From assembly GCA_963576725.1 (NCBI GenBank), contig OY755246.1, positions 71,912,371-71,976,370 on the forward strand: a stretch of 64,000 nucleotides of DNA, given 5' to 3'. Shown piece by piece: positions 41,401 to 50,400 of the stretch. Origin of the DNA: Azorinus chamasolen (taxonomy: Eukaryota > Mollusca > Bivalvia > Cardiida > Solecurtidae). The translations under genes were made by a program, and so were the position numbers. The notes below the pieces were generated by a model. That model saw only the letters and a list, made by a program, of their open reading frames with translations, had not been told where the DNA came from and did no database searches. Position 1 is the first letter of the stretch. Each line of letters begins with the position of its first letter.

Positions 41401-44400
41401 AATTCTCTTTTCAGAAAAACTTACATGTTCTACAGAGTTAGGCTGTTTAGTCAATTAGACAATTAGCCAAGACTGATTATGTTAATATTACCATTTTGCT
41501 TGGTTTTAGTGACCAGTTGTAAAAAAGAACATCCAAAAACAAACTGCAGAAAGGTTTGGCTGTTAAAGTCAGATCTATCTGTGACTAGGCTATTATGATT
41601 TTTTCCACCTGTATATATGTCCAAGCAGTCTGTTTTCAGAGTTGATAATACACAGGATTTATTCTACATAGTGCATTCTTTTTATTACAGTCTTAAAACG
41701 AATCGAATCGAAAATAATCGAATCGTGTTGCAAAAAATCGAAATCGAATCGAATCGAATTTTTTGGAATCGTTTCACCCCTAGTTATTCCCCTTTGTTCT
41801 GATTTTCATCAAACTATTTTTTGGCTGTTATTTCTAAACTAATCATTATAGAGCTTTCAAATTTCACACGTGTCTTCCTCTCATTGAAGACCATTGATGT
41901 AACCAGGGTCCATCACTCTGCATGCAATACATTTTGTGTTATTCCCCTTTGTTCTGATTTTCATCAAACTTTATTTTTTTGGCTGTTATTTCTAAACTAA
42001 TCATTATAGAGCTTTCAAATTTCACATGTGTCTTCCTCTCATTGAGGACCATTGATGTAACTAGGGTCCATTACTTTGCATGCAAAGTTATTCCCCTTTG
42101 TTCTGATTTTCACACTCCAGCATATTAATTGTTTTTGTGTCAGTTGCGAGCAGGTGACACATGTGTTCCTCTGAACACTCTTGTTTTATTTGTTAATATG
42201 AAATTTTCATAAATGATAGCTGTGACTGTATTCTATTGGTTTATTGCCATAATTAAAAGTAGATATGTGCAAGACGCGATATATTGTCACCATAAAAACT
42301 CACGTGGACGTGAGCGGGGCACCTGGGTATAGTCAATAAAGGTATGACACACTCAAATATTCTCCAAATATTCCCCAGCCTACTTTATACACTTTTGGTG
42401 CCTATTTACCCAAGAAGTGAAACAATGTTTGAAGTTTTCTGATGGAATTTTCCGAATGCACTCTCTGACAGCAATTGGCCATCGATGTCGCTAAAACGAC
42501 AGCCTCGCAAGTCACGATTGATTGTCGGGAATAACCAAACATCGCATGGTGCAAAGTCTGGGGAGTATGGCGGGTGCGCAATTATGTCAATTCCTCTCTC
42601 AGCAAGTACTTCCTTTGTTGCAGATGCGGTATGGGGCGTTGCGTTGTCATAATGCAGGTAGAATTTGCCGTCATTTTGTGGTAGCTTCTTCCTCACAGCC
42701 CTGGTCAAATCACGCCGCAGCACCTGAAACGTGATGAGTGCTTATATGCATCCATATCTATGCAATAATGAAATAGTTGTAATACATTTATGAAACTTTT
42801 TTTTCATGTACAGTTACCGTACCTTTGAGTAAAACTGAGCCGTCACTGTTTTGCATGGTGACGTCAAGGTGCCCCGCTAACGTCGACGTGACGTTGCTTT
42901 GATGACAATATATCGCGTGCTGCTTGTACCTATGTTTAGTTATGGCAATAAATCAATAGGATACAGTCGCTGCTATCATTTATGAAAGTTTCATAGAAAA
43001 ATATTAACAAATAAAAAAAATACAACACTTGTCCCGAAACTTTTTGAACAACTATCGTATATAGTGTATTTGTTATTTATCCACCTATCATATATATCTA
43101 TATAAAAAATTAAAACAAGGTATTTATTCTGAAACTGTTATGTGGCCCATGTGAACTGTGGTGTAGTTTGTGTGATACTGTGTCGTGTCTCATCTGGTTA
43201 TGTTCTGTCCATGTGGTACTATGATGTGGATCATGTAATATAGTGGTGTAATTTATGTGATACTGTGGCGTGACTCATGCAATACGTTGAAGTGCCTCAT
43301 ATCATGCATATGTCGTGTGGTACTGTGGCGTGACTCATATATGAGTGATACCGTGGTTTGACTGAGTGTAAGCCTGCCAGAAGTGATAAAAGTAATAATG
43401 TGGTAAGATGAATTGATTCTCTGGTGTGGCTCATGTAATACTGCGGTTTGAAACATTTGATTCTGTGGTGTGATACTGTTATGTGGCTCATGCGATACCG
43501 TGGTGAGGCTCATGTGATACTGTGGTTAGGCTCATGTGATACTGTGGTGATGTTCGAATGATACTTAACTTCTACATACTGTGCATGACATTGTATGAAC
43601 AAACAAAAAATTGTTCATACTCGAATCTGTTAATCTGACTTCGATACGGTGTCTACCCCTTTTTGTCGAGACCGCTTGAGGGGAGAGCAACATACGTTTA
43701 CCTACCAAACTGTCGGGGTGGGGTTGGAAGTTGTAGTTGTAGTCGTACTCGTCGGCGTGGAAAAATTTAGTGTAGCTCATTACTCGAAAGTATAAACAGT
43801 ATCAACATGAAACTTCATAGGTGGGTAGATCTCATCAAGGAGAATGCCCTACATAAGAACCATAATTCTATAATTCTTGATTTCAAAATGTTGGAGTTAT
43901 GGCCCTTTTTTTAAGAAAAAAAATAGCTGGACAAGCACCGAATCAGGGTTGCGTTGGCGCCGCACGCGGCTCTTGTATTTATCTTGGAACACCAGAATTA
44001 TGACCATTTGTTTGCGAAAAATGTAACCATTTTCACTGTCCGAAGCTATTTCTCAAAACTGATTAAAAAATAATTCTATGCAACTTTGTGAATATGTTTA
44101 GTAGCATTAGGGCATGCGGCTCTACACATATCATTAATGTTGACCTTGGAACACTAGAATTATGGCACTTTGTTTGCGAAAAATGTAAAAATTTTGCCTG
44201 TCCGGAGCCATATCTCAGAAACTATTTGGATTTTATATATGAAATTTTGTGAAGATATTAAGTAGCATAAGGACATACGGCTCTGCAAGTATAATGAATT
44301 TTGACCTTGCACCACTAGGGTATTGACCCTCTGTTTGCGAAAATGTAACTAGTTTTGTCTATCCGGAATTATATCTCAGAAAATAGTTTGAATTTTTCTA

Positions 44401-47400
44401 TGAACTTCTTTGAACATGTTTAGTAGCATGAGGACTTGTAGTTCTGTAAGTATCATTTAAATTGATCTTCGAGTTATTGCCCTTTGTTTGCGAAAAATGT
44501 AACATTTTTGTCTGTCAGGAGCCATATATCAGAAACTTTTTGGAGTTTTACTATGAAACTGTGTGAAAATGTTTAGTACTATTGGGCAATGCGGCCCTGC
44601 AAGTATCACTCACATTTACCATGGAACACCAGAGTTACGGCACTTTGTTCGCGAAAAAACGTTTTTGTCTCTTGGTCAATAACTCAGTTAAATACTGAGT
44701 GAGGTGAGTGTTTGTTTGGCGGGGGATCAGTTAAATACTGAGTGAGGTCAGTGTTTGTTTGGCGGGGGATCAGTTAAATACTGAGCGAGGTCAGTGTTTG
44801 TTTGGCGGGGGATATCAATTCAGCGAATTTACTTGTTAAATCAAAATTATGTTGAAAACAAAATTGTAGTAATCACTTTGGTAAAAAACATGAAAGAGGT
44901 AGCAATTTGTCAGAATGTGTTCTTTACCACCGAATGTATCCCCCTTTGAATTAGTTCTATGTTCGAATGTTTGTATTTATGGTATTAACTTCAATACATG
45001 CTTGGTGATTTTAACCAACCTACAGCGGCACGTTTCATATTTTCCAGACAGAATGTTTTTATCATTAGTCTAATTATTGGCTAATCTACTTACTAAAAAT
45101 AATTTTAACACATTGTTGTTCTTGTTGTAGTCATTATGCAAATTCTTAACATTTATTCACGAATGTAACATACACTACAGATTCAGATCAATTAAACGTT
45201 CAATGTCTAATTGTACAGACATATAAAACCTCGCATAATAACGTTGGGTTTGTGAATTGAATATTCAGGTTAAATACTGAAATTACAACTAAAGCAGAAC
45301 GGCTGGAGAAACGCTTGCAAGAAATACGAGACGAAGTTACACAAAGGGAAAAGAGACACAGAGAAGAAGCAGAGAGACGGCAACAAAACGTTTATAAAAA
45401 TCAACAAGAGGTTAGTGCAGTGATCAATCTAAATAATATGTTGTCCATTTAAGCCTTGTCACGAGCAACACTGTATCGTTTGCGACACTGCAGACCAAAA
45501 GCAAGTAAGCAATTTGGATATTTAATGGAATATGTCGCAGAACCTACAGAAGATACATCCTGTCTAATTACCTACCGAAGACACCCCAGTAACAAACCTT
45601 TGTGGTTTTGCTTCTTTCTTGTAATTCAAACGAGTTATCTTTCTTAATGAATTTTAAATGTAGTAAGATTGATAGCTGGATTGAAAGTATTTCACGTAGT
45701 TGATTATTGTAAAATGACAATGATAAGTACCTTGTTGGATATTAAGAGGATTTTAGTGGTTTAATGAACAGTTTTTATATCTTACAGACTGAGCAGCGTA
45801 AATACGTACAGATGAAAAAATGGCGACAACAAGAAAGACTGAGGTCTAAATTAATGGAAGACAGGGACATTCATAGAAAACTCCTGGCAGAGATGAAGGT
45901 TGGCCATATTCCTAAAATATCATAACAATGGATTGCATTTTTTTTTATTTTAAAACATTTGAAGTTGAATCTCGCTTACCAAGCAATACAATTACATATA
46001 GTAATAAATTTCAATGTTATACAGAATTCATACATTAAATCAAACGTTTGATCCCGATTCAGGAATATGCAAATGGGAACAAAACACGTGTTTCAACAAG
46101 ACCAAATATCATTGGTGTCATTTTCCCGCGCTGTCCTTACAGTAAATCCGGAGATCCTATTACTTTTCATTTAATGTGATAAATGCGTGTGTACGCGCTG
46201 CGCATTATTAATTTTATGCAGGAATATGTTTAGAGCATATAGACAAGCTCAACGATAATAATGTCCAACAGCAAGTTGCTAAGGAACTACTGGATGAGAA
46301 GCTTGAATTATGGAGACACTGAACAGGACTACGCGGATTTCAAGAATACTGTTTACTATACATGTAGTGACACATTTGGTCCTAAAACACACTGTCATCG
46401 ACATCAAGGCTGGTTTTATAATTACGAGGCTATTGATAAGCTGTTTGAAGAAAAGAATAGATTTTTGAAGGCGTACTTCGCAAACAAGACACCATCCAAC
46501 ACAACTGCATTGAACCAAGCCAAGCAGACCAATAGTTTTTGTGAAAAGGTTGGGCTGGCAATAAGCACAAAGAAAACTGAGGTCATATTCCAACCAGCAC
46601 CAAACGTATCTTACGAAGGACCAGATGTACGATCCAGTCTGTACGACTTAATCCTTTGGAAAAGTTTACTTACATCGGTAGTGCACTGCCTAGAAATGTC
46701 CAAATCGACGATGAAAGTACAAATATGAGTCATGCAGGAAACACCACACACAAAACAAACAGCCGCCAAAACAGCACCACAACAAGAAATCAGTAAATGT
46801 ACATAACTACCAAAACACAAACAGTCCCGCAAACACCAGCTCAGTATTTGGTCGTCTGAACAAGTATGTATGGATCCACAGAGGCATTACCACATAGACA
46901 AAGATCAATGTGTACAGAGCAGTTCTCTATGGTAGTGAGAGCTGGACGGTATACCGAAGACATGCCAAGAAGCTAAACCATTTTCACACAGTGTGCCTGG
47001 TGCTCCAGCATTTAGAATTGAGCAAAACTATACCAAGAGAAATACATCTGGCTGATACAGCAGAAGAAAGCTCAACGAAAAGCAAGAAGATCAGTACCAG
47101 TTGCAATCCCATCTGACCCGTCATGTCTGGAGTGCGGTATGAAATGCCATGCGAGAATTGGATTGGTCAAACAATTTCGAACCCACTACAACACTCAATG
47201 CAGAAACTCCCAGGGATGAATTGATAGTCATCTTCGACATCGAAGGACGAACTTCCTATGTTCAGTGTAGTTCTTTCGTGTGTTATCGTTTCTGGATCTG
47301 ACGATCCAGAAAATGATATTACACTATAAAATGCACGTGTTAACCCTACACTCCTTCTTTAAAATCTATTGTCAATCTCTCATTTTTATTGATGCTTTTA

Positions 47401-50400
47401 AACGCTTTTACATATACATATCAATGATCTACGGAGAGAGAAATGTATTAGATATCACTGTTGATATCGTCATTAGTTATTATATCACGTTGGGTGAAGA
47501 AAACTGAAGATATTCAGGTTTTGGCTTTTTATACGCCCACCTAATAAAGGTGGTCGTATATTGTCGTGGCCCTGTCCGTCCGTCCGTTCGTTCGTTCGTT
47601 CGTTTGTCCGTCAACATTTTGTTTGTCCGCTGTTTTCTGGGAAAACTATTTCACAGATATTAATGAAACTTCACAAAAATGTTAAATGCATCAAGATCTG
47701 AAGCTGAGTTGATTCTGAGGTTCATTTGATTTTTCATTTCAGAGTTATGGCCCTTGTCCTTAAAAATGTGCAAATAGTTTGTCCGCTGTTTTCTGGGAAA
47801 ACTATTTGAGAGATATTAATGAAACTTCATACAAATGTTTAATGCATCAAGATCTGAAGCTGAGTCGATTCTGGGGTTCATTTGATTTGTCGTTTCGGGG
47901 TTATGGCCCTTTTACTTAAAAAATAATGCAAATGCATGCAAATAGTTTGTCCACTGTTTTCTGGGAAAACTATTTGAGAGATATTAATGAAACTTCACAC
48001 AAATGTTTAATGCATCAAGGTCTGAAGCTAAGTCGATTCTGAGGTTCATTTGATTTGTCGTTTCGGAGTTATGGCCCTTTTACTTAAAAAATAATGCAAA
48101 TACATGCAAATAGTTTGTCCGCTGTTTTCTGGGAAAACTATTTGAGAGATATTAATGAAACTTCACACAAATGTTTAATGCATCAAGATCTGAAACTGTA
48201 TTGATTCTGAGGATCATTTAATTTTTCGTTTCAGAGTTATGGTCCTTGTCCTTAAAAAATAATGCAAATAGTTTGTCGACTGTTTTCTGGGAAAACTATT
48301 TGAGAGATATTAATGAAACTTCACACAAATGTTTAATGCATCAAGATCTGAAACTGTATTGATTCTGAGGATCATTTGATTTTTCGTTTCAGAGTTATGG
48401 TCCTTGTCCTTAAAAAATAATGCAAATAGTTTGTCCGCTGTTTTCTGGGAAAACTATTTGAGAGATATTAATGAAACTTCACACAAATGTTTAATGCATC
48501 AAGATCTGAAGCTGAGTCGATTCTGAGGTTCATTTGATTTGTCGTTTCGGAGTAATGGCCCTTTTACTTAAAAAATAATGCAAATACATGCAAATAGTTT
48601 GTCCGCTGTTTTCTGGGAAAACTGTTTGAGAGATATTAATGAAACTTCACACAAATGTTTAATGCATCAAGATCTGAAACTGTATTGATTCTGAGGATCA
48701 TTTGATTTTTCGTTTCAGAGTTATGGTCCTTGTCCTTAAAAAATAATGCAAATAGTTTGTCGGCTGTTTTCTGGGAAAACTATTTGAGAGATATTAATGA
48801 AACTTCACACAAATGTTTAATGCATCAAGATCTGAAGCTGAGTCGATTCTGAGGTTCATTTGATTTGTCGTTTCGGAGTAATGGCCCTTTTACTTAAAAA
48901 ATAATGCAAATACATGCAAATAGTTTGTCCGCTGTTTTCTGGGAAAACTGTTTGAGAGATATTAATGAAACTTCACACAAATGTTTAATGCATCAAGATC
49001 TGAAACTGTATTGATTCTGAGGATCATTTGATTTTTCGTTTCAGAGTTATGGTCCTTGTCCTTAAAAAATAATGCAAATAGTTTGTCGGCTGTTTTCTGG
49101 GAAAACTATTTGAGAGATATTAATGAAACTTCACACAAATGTTTAATGCATCAAGATCTGAAGCTGAGTCGATTCTGAGGTTCATTTGATTTGTCGTTTC
49201 GGAGTAATGGCCCTTTTACTTAAAAAATAATGCAAATACATGCAAATAGTTTGTCCGCTGTTTTCTGGGAAAACTGTTTGAGAGATATTAATGAAACTTC
49301 ACACAAATGTTTAATGCATCAAGATCTGAAACTGTATTGATTCTGAGGATCATTTGATTTTTCGTTTCAGAGTTATGGTCCTTGTCCTTAAAAAATAATG
49401 CAAATAGTTTGTCGGCTGTTTTCTGGGAAAACTATTTGAGAGATATTAATGAAACTTCACAAAAATGTTTAATGCATCAAGATCTGATGCTGAGTCGATT
49501 TCGGGGTTAATTTGAGTTTTCGTTTCCGAGTTATTGCCCTTTTACTTAAAAATAATGCAAATATATGCAATTAGTTTGTCCGCTGTTTTCTGATATTAAT
49601 GAAACTTCATACACATGTTTAATGCATCAAGACCTAAAGCTAAGTCGAGTCTGAGGATCATTTGATTAAATGTTTCGGAGTTATGGCCCTTGCACTTAAC
49701 AAAATAATGCAAATCTATGCAAATATGAGGATGGCCATAACTTTTTCATTTGAAATGATATTTACTTCAATTTTTTTATATGGTTAAACCTTAATGTGAA
49801 TTTTCACATATATTGCGGGGTTTTGATATGTCAACACTTATAAGGCATGTTGAATCAGAGAAAGTTTGCAAGTGGGCGTATTATGTACCGTATGCGGTAC
49901 TCTTGTTGGGGCTGCTTTTATTTACTTCCTTTGATGACATATTTATGACATTTGATATCGTCACTGGCGGTTATACAGTTAAACCTCTCTTCTCTTGATC
50001 GAACATTATATTGGGTATAAATTTAATATGGGACTTGGAGACGGGTAGCAGCTTAATGTAAGTTGAACGTCTAGGAGCTATCTGCATGACTTTCACCCTG
50101 CAAGCTGCCATCTGCATAAAGTATCTAGATTCTTCTCTACTACAATCCCGGTTTAGACAGGTTGTACTCTACCAATTTGCCGCCCAATTAGCTTGTGTAT
50201 ACAAGTGCGGTTGGCACAATTGCGGAAGCACGTGTTCCCCTAAGTGTTTGTCCTTCATTCTCGATAAAAAACCACAAGAAAAATCAACTTCTTTTAATTA
50301 ATATTATCCATGAGAAGTTTTATTGCCTTGTTAGAAATATTCGTGTGATGCACGATCCGATGAAGAGGGACATTTTAGAACTGTTAGTCATTATGTGGAT

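Larger units (their letters stand above)
40095..43057 (-). mobile_element. Mariner-like element carrying a nested insertion
   Basis: The ends match as inverted repeats: left CGAGGGTTGTTCGAAAAGTG, right (reversed) CGATAGTTGTTCAAAAAGTT, both followed by CG.GACAAGTG. Further inside, 42183-42320 and 42865-43020 are also inverted copies, so the terminal repeats were about 190 bp. At 42406-42723 (minus) lies the transposase C-terminus: HYDNATPHTA and PPYSPDFAPCDVWLFP, two of the three catalytic Asp of the D,D34D triad. The N-terminus is missing, so it is inactive. A Helitron-like element split its left arm near 40134. Confidence 0.8.

Noticed and set aside
46279..46593. Minus-strand 104-residue frame
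   Set aside because: Shadow of the LINE frame on the opposite strand.
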